Part shown: piece after piece, positions 20,430 to 31,923 of the stretch
Layout of the letters: each line of letters begins with the position of its first letter
Position numbering within the stretch: position 1 is the stretch's first letter
NCBI GenBank assembly: GCA_032871835.1
Contig: CM065301.1
Coordinates: forward strand, 32,620,405-32,684,404
Length of the DNA: 64,000 nt
Direction: 5' to 3'
DNA from: Dipteronia dyeriana
Lineage: Eukaryota; Streptophyta; Magnoliopsida; Sapindales; Sapindaceae
Made by a program: the position numbers and the translations under genes
Notes under the pieces: generated by a model
What the model was told of the DNA's origin: nothing
Databases searched by the model: none
What the model saw: only the letters and a program-made list of their open reading frames with translations

Positions 20430-21317
20430 CGTATGTAAATTTTATCAGACGTACACGTCATTGACAAAGAAAATAAAATTGCCAGTTGGACATCCAAATA
20501 GGCATTCAGAAAATATCCCACAAGATATCATCAAAGAAGAGAAAACCGAGTAAATGTAAAAATAAGTATTGAATGAAACCTACTCGGGATCAGTTAACAA
20601 CGTTCGGGGTTAGCTGATGTCATATTCTACTCGGGATCAGCTGACGTCACTCAGGGTCAGCTGACATCATTCGGGATCAGCTGATGACATGTTCCACTCT
20701 GGACAAACATGAAGAAACCTGAATAAAGAAGCCCATCGCATAACTCACATACGAACCAAGAATCATGTTAAAATACGTAAAGATATCCGCGTCAAAGAAG
20801 AATTCCAAGATGAATAGAATACCAAACAGGAAAAAGGTTCCAAACCAGACAATAATTTTATTTCTTCAAAAAGACTACGCATTTATAAGGAAATAAGACC
20901 TAACTAGACTATATCACTGGAGTCTCATTCGATCTCTATACAAATCTCCAAAATAGGAAGGAAGACAAACTACTCCAAACAAAGTAACCAAATGATAATT
21001 AAATACAAGAATCTTTCATTACTTGTACAATAGGGATTAGAGTTCTATATAAATATAAATAGACTCATAATCTCGTCATAAAAAATATATAGCAATATAC
21101 AGAGAGGAAAAAGAGAGATCGAGAGTTGTAAATCTTTTTCAAATAGTGGATTTTGGCTCGGTTGTTTATTTAACCACCCTTGGACCTTTCTCCGGTCATC
21201 GGAGTTTTACCACGTAAAACTTGTGTTCAATTACTTTCCTTCTCTTTCTCTTTGAAACCATAGCTAAAAATACAATCTTGTTGACTTTTCCCACACATCC
21301 AGAAATCGACGTCAACA
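20430..21317 (+). mobile_element. 5' LTR of Tat-type gypsy copy 1
   Basis: Ends CGACGTCAACA just before the primer site and gag. A matching final stretch sits at about 25,885-25,974 in front of copy 2. It carries a repeat array at 20,581-20,692 and a TATA box (TATATAAATA, about 21,046-21,055). The left edge is unresolved; no clear TG start was found. Confidence 0.65.
20581..20692 (+). repeat. Five-unit U3 repeat with TGACGTCA core
   Basis: Units of 20-25 bases built on CTCGGGATCAGCTGACGTCA and diverged forms, starting near 20,581, 20,603, 20,628, 20,650 and 20,670. One unit keeps the perfect palindrome TGACGTCA (20,642-20,649), a known plant bZIP-binding sequence. Position upstream of the LTR TATA box suggests an enhancer array; that role is inferred. 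Confidence 0.7.
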
Positions 21318-21335
21318 ATTGGTGCTAGAAGAAGG
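21318..21335 (+). other. Primer-binding region of gypsy copy 1
   Basis: ATTGGTGCTAGAAGAAGG directly after the LTR end. Copy 2 has ATTGGCGCTGGAAGGAGG at about 25,975, the better preserved form. Position and TTGGCGC-like start fit a Tat-type primer site; the tRNA is not identified. Confidence 0.6.
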
Positions 21336-21365
21336 GGCGTTGAGCCTCCAATTTGATTAAAAGTA

Positions 21366-22856
21366 ATGGTGGGAAGCCGAAACAGTCCTGAGGATATCCA
21401 AAAATCTCCAGATAATGTCTATATTGGCAGTAGTTCACGGGATCTCACCGCAACAACTGAGAACCAACCAACATCTCTGGCGGGGATCCAACAAATCCCT
21501 CCGACCAGCAAAGAAATGACACGACGCTTCCGTGAGGCACTGCAACAACTGGTGGCAGACACTGCAAATGAAGAAGTTGATCTACTAGTTGCAAAAGAAG
21601 CGCGACCTCCTAACCTTCCACCTACAAGGCTTTGTTCGGTTATAGTTGGGCCAGAACTAGATGCACTAGAAGCCGGAAGGAACTCTGTTCCAATTAATCA
21701 GACTGGACTTGAAACACCCGAAGCGGAGCAACAACGCCAGAGGCAGAGCCATGATCAGATAGCCCATGCTAGACACTGTAAGCATGATTGACACAGGGAT
21801 CGGTCGTCATCAGAGGATAGTGATCGGTACCATTGCAAGCGCTATCACGGAACCATACACCTGTAAGGATCAACCCATGAGACTCGGTAGCAAAGCAAAG
21901 AGCCAGAAAAAAGAATGACAGTCACTCGGCGGTTTAACCATTATGGAGATCCAGTGGGAGATAGAGATGTCGTAATTCAGAGCCTCACTTAAGAAGTTGA
22001 AAACAATGGCCATCAAATGGACGCACTGGTTAGACGTTATGGGTACAACAATTTATCCGATGAAGATTCTGACAGTCCAGAGACATCCTACGGACTTCAT
22101 TCCCAGAAAAATTTAGGATGTCGCATGTGGAGCAGTTCAAGAAGGATACAGATCCTAAAGAACACGTCAGACGGTATAAAAGTGCTATGACCCAGTATGC
22201 CCACATCGACCCCTTATTATGTCTCAACTTTCCACAGACTCTAGGAGACATAGGCTCAAGATGGTTCGGAAGATTACCCTCAGCAAGTATCGGAAGTTTT
22301 GGTGAATTAAGCAGGAGTTTCTTAAGACAATTTCTGGGCAACGTTCATAGGAAAAAATCAGTAGCTTACATTTCTCAGTTGAAACATGGGAAAGATGAGT
22401 TAGTAAAAAAAAACCTTGGGAGATTCGGCCAGGCGGTTTTAGAAATCGGCAGTGCAAGCGACGAAGCGATAATGACGTCATTCATCAACAATTTACAAAA
22501 TGGACGACTATCTTTTGACTTAAGAAGAGCCCGTCTAACCATATATGCAGATATGATGGACATGGCGGAAGGATATGCACTAGCCAAAGAAGAAGAGTTA
22601 GCCACGGGAGGATGCTACATGCATGGAGGAAAACCCGAACAGAAGGATGCCAAACCCCAAGGTACAGAACCAAAAGAGAAAACAAAAAAGAAATAACAAA
22701 GAAAAAAGCAAGGACGGGGGAAACGGGAGTAATGTTGACCAAACCGTGGAGAAATTCCTATTAAAACACGCAAACTACACCCCTCTCCGGAAAAAGCAGG
22801 AAGAAATCCTGGCCATACTAGAGGAAAAGAATCTGGTAAGAGAGTCGCGCCGATAA
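21366..22856 (+). pseudogene. Tat-type gag, copy 1
   Basis: The first frame, 21,366-21,791 (MVGSRNSPEDIQKSPDN), is the N-terminal region and ends in a TGA. After stops, the capsid core reopens at about 22,118-22,696: VEQFKKDTDPKEHVRRYKSA, then QTLGDIGSRWFGRLP, FLRQFLGNVHRKKS and YADMMDMAEGYALAKEEE. This is the retrotransposon gag domain of Tat/Athila-like gypsy elements. A short frame continues to 22,856 with basic residues. Copy 2 repeats every block at 26,019-27,480, so the boundaries are consistent. Broken in at least two places. Confidence 0.82.
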
Positions 22857-23697
22857 TCTCAGTTTGCCCGGCGAGATACAACAAAATATTACAGATTCCA
22901 CAAAGAAACCGATCATGAGACTTTCAAGTGTTACCAGCTCAGAGATTACATAGAGACCCTCATTCGGGAAGGACACTTACAATATATAATCCTGAAATGG
23001 AATGAAAGGCTAAAAACAAAGAAAGCGACTAGGGCCGATCATAGCCCCAGTCGAAACCAAAGGGCCAGCCCAGAGGCCAATGAAGTAATACAAACAATCT
23101 TTGGAGGACCATTAACTGGAAGAAGTAACCGAGAGTGAACACAGGAAATCAGAGAAGTAGTGGAGGCAAGATAGAACTTTGACGTTAACTCGGTCGAACC
23201 AGACCCAAAAAGGGTAAAAGAAGGATGGGACCCAATAATATTCACATAAGCTGACTCGCATGGGGTAGACGTTCGACCAAATGACACCCTGGTCATAAGT
23301 GCCCGAATTGGACACAGGGAAGTCAAGAGAATCTTAATAGACAATGGAAGTTTGGCAGACATTCTCAATGTAGCTGTCTATGATCAATTCAGGTTGGACA
23401 GAAAGGATTTACAGCCTTTTCATACTCCACTTAGAGGATTCAGGGGGGGTTGAAATCAGGGCTCTCGAGACGGTAAAGTTACCCGTAAAAATTGGAGTGG
23501 CACCGTGTCAAAGAACAGTCTTACTCGATTTCATAGTGGTAGACTTAGATAATTGGCCATATAACGCATTGTTAGGTCAACCATTCTTGAATAAAATAAA
23601 GACTGTAACAGCTACTTACGCCTTAATGATCAAATTCTCCGACCGAACAGGGGGTCGGAGTAGTCAAGGGGTCCCAGGAGATGGCTCGAAGAGCTAA
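22857..23697 (+). pseudogene. Gag C-terminus and aspartic protease, copy 1
   Basis: The segment includes RFHKETDHETFKCYQLRDYI, then the protease: ISARIGHREVKRILIDNGS, with D-N-G in place of D-T-G at the active site. A frameshift at a G-run near 23,444-23,451 separates this from the rest (VVDLDNWPYNALLGQPFLNK, ending at 23,697). Copy 2 lacks the extra G bases at the same place, so this is a lesion of copy 1. Tat elements have one polyprotein, so this was part of a gag-pol frame. Confidence 0.8.
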
Positions 23698-24826
23698 TCT
23701 ATCGGTTTACAAAGATAAAAACGATGGTCAACAAGTATGCACCATAACACAGCCAAATCAGAATAAAGAGTCACTATCATTCGAATTTGATCCGAAGGAA
23801 GAACTAAAGGAGTCCAAAAATGAACCGGTCGAAGAATTAATCTTGAAAGAAGATGAACCAAATAAGAAGATCAAGATCGGGGCCAACTTGGAAGGAAGAG
23901 TCAAGCAAAGCCTCACTGATTTGCTCAAAGAATACAAGGATGTGTTCGCCTGGAGTCATGAAGACATGGTCGGGGATAGATGCCCGAATAATATCTCATC
24001 ATCTCACGGTAGATCTTAATGTAAAACCAGTAATACAAAAGAGAAGGTCTTTCAATCTCGAAAGAAGCTAGGCAATCAATCAAAAGTAGAAAAATTACTC
24101 GTTGTAGGGTCAATTAGAGAGATTAGCTATCCTCAATGGGTAGCTAATATGGTCCTCGTCCAAAAGAAGAACGGTCAGTGGAGAATGTGCGTAGATTTCA
24201 CAGATTTAAATAAGGCATGCCCGAAAGATAGTTTCCCACTGCCAAGGATAGACCAATTGATTGACGCTACATCAGGTCATGAATTACTCAGTTTCATTGA
24301 CGCCTACTCAGAATATAACCAAATTCGGATGAACAAGGCTGACGAAGAAGAAACGTCGTTCACAACCGATCAGGGCTTATACTGTTACACAGTAATGCCC
24401 TTCGGATTAAAAAATATAGGGGCAACATACCAAAGGCTGGTCAACAGAATCTTCACATGATAAATAGGGAGAAACATGGAAATCTACATAGATCACATGT
24501 TGACCAAGAGCATCTCGACAGACAAGCATACTTCTGACCTGCGAGAGACTTTCGATGTTTTGAGGAGATACCAAATGAAGCTGAATCCAAACAAGTATTT
24601 ATTCGGAGTTTCTTCAGGAAGGTTACTGAGTTTCCAAGTTCACCAAAGGGGAATCGAAGTAAATCCTGAAAAGATCCAAGCCCTGCAGAAAATGACTTCA
24701 CCAAGGACACTAAAAGAAGTGCAGCGCTTAATAGGATGCTTAGCTTCCTTGGGTAGATTCATCTCAAAGGCCACAGACAGATGTGCTTCCTTTTTAAAAG
24801 TAATTAAAAAAGGAAAAGGAAAATAA
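23698..24826 (+). pseudogene. Reverse transcriptase, copy 1
   Basis: A linker of charged residues (FEFDPKEELKESKNEP), then the RT: DLLKEYKDVFAWSHEDM, SYPQWVANMVLVQKKNGQW, RMCVDFTDLNKACPKDSFPL and YTVMPFGLKNIGATYQRL. The catalytic motif reads YIDHML at about 24,485-24,500 where YxDD is required; copy 2 has YIDDML, so the second Asp has become His. Frameshifts lie near 23,990 and 24,070 and a stop (TGA) at 24,458. The connection and start of RNase H follow to about 24,826. Inactive. Confidence 0.85.
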
Positions 24827-25612
24827 TGGAACGTAAATTGCAAGCAGACATTCTTAAAAATCAAAGAGTACCTAAGGCAAGCTCCCATCCTTTCGAAACC
24901 AAAAATGGGAGAGATACTCCACTTATACTTATCAATTACAGAATTAGCAGCAAGCTCAGTTCTAGTCAGAACAAAAGATGGAGTACAGAGGCCAGTGTAC
25001 TATACCAGCAAGACACTTCTACCAGCCGAAACCAGGTACTCACAGGCAGAAAAGATGGCCCTAGCATTGGTTTCAGCAGCAAGGAAGCTAAGGCCATACT
25101 TTCAGGCTCATACAATTCAGGTCCTTACCGACTGCCCGCTTAAGCAAATTCTACAGAAGCTAGAAATTTCAGGAAGACTAACCAAATGGGCAATCGAGCA
25201 AAGTGAATTCTATATCCAGTACGTCCCCATGACATCTCTCAAAGGCCAAGCAGTGACAGATTTTATAGCAGAATTCAAAGAACCAAACCAGGAAGCAAAA
25301 AAAATGTTGGGCAAAAATTTCCCATGGAAATTATATGTCGATGGCTCTTCAAACACTCACGGCAGCAGGACAGAGATCGTAGTATGCACCCTGGAAGGAG
25401 ATGATGTCGAGTGTGCCACGAGGTTTGACTTCAAAGCAATAAATAATCAAGTCGAGTACGAGGCGCTACTGGCTGGACTTAGAGTTTGCATAGCCCTCGG
25501 AGCAGATAAGGTCGAGATATTTAGCGACTCACAGGTAGTTGTCAACCAAGTCTTGGATGAATACCAAGCCAGAGATGAAGGCATGATAGCTTATCGTGAC
25601 ATACCAAAATAA
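24827..25612 (+). pseudogene. RNase H and second (archaeal-type) RNase H, copy 1
   Basis: The first RNase H: HLYLSITELAASSVLVRTKD, VYYTSKTLLPAETRYSQAEK, ending TDCPLKQILQKLEISGRL. After KGQAVTDFIAEF comes a second RNase H: WKLYVDGSSNTHGSRTEIVV, NNQVEYEALLAGLRVCIALG and EIFSDSQVVVNQVLDEYQAR. Having both is the hallmark of the Tat lineage. In the second domain, the expected acidic residues D (YVDG), E (VEYEA) and D (FSDSQ) are present. Open from 24,905 to the stop at 25,612. Confidence 0.85.
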
Positions 25613-25882
25613 CTCCTTTAAAAATTCAAAGAATATAAGATTGCCTAGATCCCAGGAAGGAGAATGAAAAGGCAGATGCCTTGTCCAGACTAGCATCAGC
25701 AACAACCACAATCAGGTCAAAAACTATTCCGGTTGCACATCTCCCCAAACCGAGCACAGCTGAGCCAAAAAAATTTAAAATTTTAGAAATTCTAACACCG
25801 ACAGTGGGTTGGATGAGTCAACTGAAAAGGTTTCTGGAAGAAGGTGTGCTCCCGGAAGATCCCCTACAAGCAAAACGTATCA
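25613..25882 (+). pseudogene. Integrase start, copy 1, truncated
   Basis: NEKADALSRLASATTT-like region followed by VGWMSQLKRFLEEGVLPEDP. It then stops matching copy 2 at about 25,880, where a remnant of the next LTR begins. All catalytic integrase sequence of copy 1 is gone. Confidence 0.7.
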
Positions 25883-25974
25883 ATTGCATTCTTTTTCTCT
25901 TTCTCTTTTAACAAGTCATAACCAAATCCAACACCGTTAACTTTCTTGACCATCAAGAAATCGACGTCAACAAT
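25883..25974 (+). mobile_element. Last 90 bases of copy 2 5' LTR
   Basis: Starts TTGCATTCTTTTTCTC and ends AGAAATCGACGTCAACA, matching the last part of the LTR before 21,317. It directly abuts the truncated integrase of copy 1. A shared TCAATT sits at the junction. Confidence 0.75.
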
Positions 25975-26018
25975 TGGCGCTGGAAGGAGGGAGAGTGAAC
26001 CTTCGATCTGTTTAAGCA

Positions 26019-27480
26019 ATGATTGGTATTAGAAGTAAAGATAGTTCTAGGGACATTCAGAAATTTCCAGATAATGCTCATATAAGCGGAACCACTCAAG
26101 ATCCCACCACAACCTCCAGGAACCAACTGATATCCCTAGCTGGCATCCATCAAGTCCCACCTACCAGTGAAGACGTAACACGTCACTTCCGTGACACATC
26201 ATAACAGTTGCTGACAGATGCAGTGCAGGAAAGAATAGATCTATTGGCAGCAAGAGAGGTACATCTGCTAAACCCTCCATCTCCCCCCAGGCTCCGATCG
26301 ATTGTGGTTGGGCCGAAACCAGAGGCGCTGACAGCCATATGGAACTCAGATCATGTTAACTAGACTGGGGGTATAACGTATAACCAGGATAAGAATCGTG
26401 AAACACCTGTAGAAGAACAGCCCTACCAAAGATGAAATCACAGCCAAACGGACCCTGATAGGCATCATAAATTTGACCGGTGAACAGATCAGTCATTGTT
26501 ATCAGAAGACAGTGATCGACACCATCATAAACATCCCCGTGGAACCACATGCTTACAAGGGTTAACCCATGAAACTCAGAGGCAAGACGAAGAGGAGATG
26601 ATGACTGATATGACAGTCACACAACGGGTCGACCATCGGAGAGAGCCGGTGGACGATAGAGATGTCGTAATTCAAAGCCTGACCCGAGAAGTCGAGAACA
26701 ACATGCATCAGATGGACGCGTTGATTAGGCGATACTGATATAATGAGTTGTCTGACGATGATTCTGATAGCTCTTTTACTAGAAACATTCTACGAACGCC
26801 ATTCCCGGAGTGATTCAGGATACCACATGTGGAACAGTTCAAAAAGGATACAGATCCTAAAGAGCATGTCAGACGATAAAAGAGCGCCATGGCCCAGTAA
26901 GCCCATAACGATCCTTTGTTATGCCTTAACTTCCCACAAACTCTCGGGGATACAGGTTCAAGATTATTCAGGAGATTGCCTTCGTCAAGTATTGGGAGTT
27001 TCAACGAGTTGAGTATAAGTTTCTCAAGATATTTTCTAGGGAATGTACATAAGAAAAAATCGGTGGCTTACCTTTTTTAGCTGAAACAAGAGAAAGATGA
27101 GTCGCTAAAGAAGTATCTAGAAAGATTGGATCGAGCGGTTTCAGAAATCGGCAGCGTAAATGACAAAGCAATAATCGCTGCATTCATAAATAACTTACAG
27201 AAAAGGCGGTTGTCTTTTGACCTAAGAGGGACTTGTCTAACTAGATATACAGATATGATGGATATGGCAGGTGGATACGCTTTGGCGGAAGAAGAAGAGT
27301 TTGCAATATGAGGCAATTACATGCATGGGGGGAGACCCGAATAAAAAGAGGCCAAGTCAAAGTCGCAAAACCATAAAGGGAAACAAAAACGAAATAGAAA
27401 AGAGAGGAGCAAAGACGGGGGAAATAGACATAATACTGACCAAACCATGAAAAAATTTCAAGGAAAATATACTAACTACA
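26019..27480 (+). pseudogene. Tat-type gag, copy 2
   Basis: N-terminal part MIGIRSKDSSRDIQKFPDN, stops after FRDTS and again near 26,362. The core appears in pieces: VEQFKKDTDPKEHVR near 26,830, then LKKYLERLDRAVSEIGSVND and YTDMMDMAGGYALAEEEEF, stop at 27,309. Same order as copy 1 with different lesions, so the two were damaged independently. Confidence 0.82.
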
Positions 27481-28536
27481 CCCCGCTTCGGAAAAGATAG
27501 GAAGAAATCCTGACAATACTAGAATAGAAGAATCTGGTGAATGAGCCACATCGGTAGTCGCAATTTGCTAGGTGAGACACGGTGAAATATTACAGGTTCC
27601 ATAAGAAAACCGGTCACGAGACCTCCAAATGTTATCGGTTCAGAGACTATATAGAAACCCTCATCTGAGAAGGACATCCACAAGATATAATCCTAAAGAA
27701 AGATGAGAAGTCAGAAATTCAGAAAGAAACCAAGATGGGAGATCATAATTCTAGTCAAAATAAAAGAGCCAATCTTGAGGCGGATGGAGCTATACAGACA
27801 ATCTTTGGAGGACCATCAACTGGGAGAAGTAATCGATAGTGGACTCAGGAAATCCAAGAAACGGTGGAAGCAAGAAAGAATTTCGACATTAACTTTATCG
27901 AACCTGATCCGAAGAGGATAAAGGAAGGATGTGACCCAATAATATTCACTAAAGTTGACTCACATGGGGTTGACGTCCGACCGAATGATGCTCTCTTCAT
28001 TAGTGCCCGAATTGGCCATAGAGAAGTCAGGAGAATTTTAGGGGACAATGGTAGCTCGGTAAACATCCTCAATGTGGCTATTTATGATCAGCTCAGGTTG
28101 GATCGAAAGGACTTGCAACCTTTCCATACCCCACTCAGAGGATTCGGGGGAGTCGAGGTTAGGTCTCTCAGAATAGCGAAGCTGCCCGTGAAGATCGGAG
28201 AAGTTCATTGCTGGAAAATAGTGTTACTCGACTTTATGGTTGTAGATCTGGACAACTGGCCGTATAATGTGTTACTATGTCGACCTTTCCTGAACAAAAC
28301 AAAGGCTGTAACAGCTACCTGCTCCCTAATGATCAAGTTCCCGACTGAATGAGGGTAGGAATAATAAAGGGGTTGCAGGAGATGGCCAGAAGAGCTAATC
28401 TCTCAGTTTACAAAGACAGAGATAATAATGAACACCAAGTATGCACTTTAACTCATCCAGATCAGATCAAGCAAGAAGAATCATTGTTGTTTGAGTTCGA
28501 TCTAAGGGAAGAACCAGAAACATCAAAGAATGAACA
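27481..28536 (+). pseudogene. Gag C-terminus and protease, copy 2
   Basis: The protease frame is open at 27,864-28,352: FINFIEPDPKRIKEG-type lead, ISARIGHREVRRILGDNGSS with D-N-G active site, then LDFMVVDLDNWPYNVLL. After a TGA the frame changes and runs to FEFDLREEPETSKNE, where it is cut by an inserted LTR at 28,537. A D-N-G is shared with copy 1, so the change is ancestral or functional in this family. Confidence 0.8.
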
Positions 28537-30143
28537 TGAAACAAATATTATGGTGTGTATAATATTAATCTAGAGGGTGGGTGAATAGATTTTAAATAAT
28601 TTTACCCAATTTTTGTTAAAGGTCAAGTTGACAAAAATACCCCTATCTAGTTACAAAAATATCACAAGTGTAAAAAGTGCGGAATTAATAAAGACACTTG
28701 AGATTTATGTGGAAACCCTCCAAATGGGAAAACCACTGGCTGATATGTGTGCCACACTCGAACCTTGAATCCACTAATGGCAAAGGAATTACAACTTAAT
28801 CCCGGTTTAAATCCACCACCACTACCTAATCCCGGTATAAGTGAACCTAGTCCATCTTTCTTGCGATTTAAGCTACCTACTCCCGGAAGCAACACAAGTC
28901 TTACTTCTCAATAAAGAGATAAAATGTCCTATGTGAATATATGATGATATTCAAAGAACAAACAAAGCTAGGAAACCTTATATGCTTATCTAGGATAATG
29001 ACATGACAATTAATGCAATCCTAGATACCATGAGCTAAATGACATGTTCAAAAAGCTTAGCAAAACATAGATCAAACAATCCTATGAAGCTATCATAATA
29101 AAACATTCAATCATGTAATCACAACAATCTCTAATTTGTATCTAGAATATGTTCTAAAAGCATACAAATAATTAAAGATATGGCTTAGGAAGCAAAACAC
29201 TTAACTTGTAAGAAGATAGTGAAGAACTTACCAAACAAGATGTGATGAAGCAAAACTATCCATAGAAGCACTCTAAATGGCTTTAGATGATGCAAGATGA
29301 AGTTTTTATGCACATGGGAATTCTTTGAATGTTTAAAGATGAGTTCTTGGAAGAGTTTTTCCTTTGAAATGTGTTCTAAGGAAAAAATATGATGTTCTGA
29401 ACTCATTTTTGACCTGAACACAAAGAGTTATATATTTGTGTTTCAACCAAAGTGATGTCATTTTGGGAAAAAAAAAACGTTCCAGCCTCCTCTATATGCG
29501 CTGGTGAGGTACGCTGGTCGAGTAGTGCACCATCATTGAACAACCTAATATTTTCAATAGGCGCTGGACGAGTGGCATAGCTCAGTGGGGCATCACATGC
29601 GACGATCCACTGGAATGCTGCGCTGGTGAGGCTGCGCTAGTCCAGTAGCCCACCACCAGCGCACTGCCCACTTTTTCAACTTTGTGCAGGTACAGTGGCG
29701 CAGCTTAGTGGCGCATGAGAAGCGGCAATCCACTGGAATGTTACGCTGGTGAGGCTGCGCTAGTCTAGTAGCGCGCCACCAGCGCAATGCCCACTTTTTC
29801 AATGCTCAAACACACTATTTCAACAAGTCCAAGAGTGATGAAGATGCATCATATACTAATGCCTAACATGACATAAAACTTTAATTACAAGATGCAAATA
29901 AATCAACAAGAGTCATTTAAACCAAAATGCACACAAGTAAACACACAACATATATGAATTAAGAGTTATGCATGAATTTGTGAGTGTGTGCAACTATCTC
30001 TTCAAAGCAAGTAAGCACAAGAATTTTACCTTTGGTGCTTCTCCTCTTGAGGCCTGAGAGCCTAAGCTTACATAACACCCCAAAAATGTGATTTGTTCAC
30101 GAAATAAGTCAATCAATAAATGAGGACTTTACAAAACCAACAT
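28537..30143 (-). mobile_element. Solo copia LTR (SIRE-like) inside gypsy copy 2
   Basis: About 1.6 kb bounded by TGAAAC on the left and CCAACA on the right, i.e. TGTTGG...GTTTCA in its own sense. It shares blocks with the LTRs at 1,997 and 18,729. The gypsy reading resumes on the right with VKIKANLEEKVKLDLIDLL. I could not find a convincing 5-bp target duplication (GAACA on the left, TAGGA on the right), so the edges or target may be altered. Contains a GC-rich 123-base direct repeat. Confidence 0.75.
29563..29801. repeat. GC-rich direct repeat, 123-base period, in the solo LTR
   Basis: Two units share ATCCACTGGAATG, CGCTGGTGAGGCTGCGCTAG and CAATGCCCACTTTTTCAA (second-unit spelling); ATCCACTGG is at 29,605 and 29,728. 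Additional shorter copies of CGCTGG lie upstream to about 29,490. Confidence 0.85.
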
Positions 30144-31600
30144 AGGAGGTGGCCTTAAAGAAAGAAGAGCCGGATAGGAAGGTCAAAATTAAAGCCAACT
30201 TAGAAGAAAAGGTCAAGCTAGATCTTATCGATTTGCTTAGAGAATACAAAGATGTGTTCGCATAAAGTCATGAAGGCATGGTGGGGATAGACGCACGAAT
30301 AATATCACATCATTTGGCGATGGATCCAAATGCTAAACTTGTAATACAAAAGAGAAGATCTTTCAATCTCGAAAGAAGTCGGGCAATCAAGCAGGAGGTG
30401 GAGAAGTTACTCACTGTAGGGTCGATCCGAGAAATCAACTATCCTCAGTGGGTAGCAAATGTGGTTGTGGTCCAAAAGAAGAATGGCCAATAGAGAATGT
30501 GTGTGGACTTCACAGATCTGAACAAAGTCCGCCCAAAAGATAATTTTCCACTCCCGAGAATAGACCAACTAGTCGATGCAACATCAGGTCATGAATTACT
30601 CAGTTTTATGGATGCTTATTGGGGATACAATCAGATCTGGATGAATAAAGCTGATGAAGAAAAAACAGCATTCACGACCTATTATGGCTTACTGTTATAC
30701 AGTGATGCTCTTTGGGCTAAAAAATACTAGGGCAACATATCAAAGATTGTTCAATAGAATCTTCGCTCATCAAATAGGAAGAAACATGGAAGTTTACATA
30801 GACGACATGTTAACCAAAAGTATCTCGACAGACGAACATGTTACGGACCTGCGCGAAACATTTGATGTTCTGAGAAGGTATCAGATAAAGTTAAAACCGA
30901 ACAAACGCCTATTTGGGGATCCTTCAGAAAGGTTCCTTGGGTTCCAAGTTCACCAGAGGGGGATCGAAGTGAATCCCAAGAAGATCCAAGCCTTTCAAAA
31001 AATGACTTCACCAAGGATGTTAAAAGAGGTACAACGCTTGACAAAATGCTTAGCTTCCCGAGGTAGATTCATTTCGAAGGCCACAGATAGATGTGCTCCT
31101 TTTTTCAAAGTGATCAAAAAGAGGAAAGAACTTGAATGGAATGAGGAGTGCGAACAGGCATTCCTGGAGATCAAAGAATACTTAGGTCAGGCTCTCATCC
31201 TCTCAAAACCTAAAGTGGGAGAAATACTTCACTTGTACTTGTCCCTTACAGAGTTAGCAGTAAGCTCGGTTCTAGTCAGGACATAAGACAAGATACAGAG
31301 GCCAGTGTACTATACTAGCAAGACTCTTCTTCCAGCTGAAATCAGGTATTCACAGGCAGAGAAAATGGCTTTAGCTTTGGTTTCGGCAACAAGGAAGCTG
31401 AGGCCATACTTTTAAGCACATACAATCCAGGTTTTCACCGACTGCCCGCTTAAGGAAATTCTACAAAAGCCTGAGATTTAAGGGAAATTAACTAAATGGG
31501 CAATCGATCTAAGCGAATTCGATATTCAGTACATGCCCAGGACATCACTCAAAGGCCAAGCAGTAGCAGACTTTATAGCAGAATTCACGTAAATAAATCT
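30144..31600 (+). pseudogene. Reverse transcriptase and RNase H, copy 2
   Basis: Continues gypsy copy 2 after the LTR insertion: DLLREYKDVFA, stop, then ISHHLAMDPNAKLVIQKRR and INYPQWVANVVVVQKKNGQ, stop at 30,491. Then MCVDFTDLNKVRPKDNFPLP and FMDAYWGYNQIWMNKADEE, a frameshift near 30,700, and the intact catalytic YIDDML near 30,796-30,815. RNase H follows (EWNEECEQAFLEIKEYLGQA, HLYLSLTELAVSSVLVRT, stop at 31,285), with further stops at about 31,413 and 31,481. Inactive, but the RT active site is better kept than in copy 1. Confidence 0.85.
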
Positions 31601-31923
31601 GGAAGCAAAAAAAATTGTTGGGTAGGAGTTTCTCATGGAGATTATATGTCGATGGTTCCTTGAACACTCATGACAGGGGGGCAGGGATCGTAGTATGCAC
31701 CCTAAAGGAAGAAGACGTTGAATGTGCCATGAGATTCAATTTCAAAGCAACAAACAACCAAGCCGAATATGATGCTTTGCTAGCATGGCTTAGAGTTTGA
31801 GTAGCTCTCGGAGCAGATAAGGTCGAGATCTTCAGTGACTCAAAGGTAGTCGTCAACCAAGTCTTAGACGAGTATCGGGCCAGAGATGGAGGTATGATGG
31901 CTTTTTCTGGCATAGAAAAATAA
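31601..31923 (+). pseudogene. Second (archaeal-type) RNase H, copy 2
   Basis: SWRLYVDGSLNTHDRGAGIV, MRFNFKATNNQAEYDALLAW, a stop at 31,798, then EIFSDSKVVVNQVLDEYRAR. The acidic residues are kept. Same domain as in copy 1. Confidence 0.8.

Noticed and set aside
28532..30148. Target duplication AACAT around the LTR at 28,537-30,143
   Set aside because: AACAT is found near both edges, but using it would give LTR ends without TG/CA; more likely chance.
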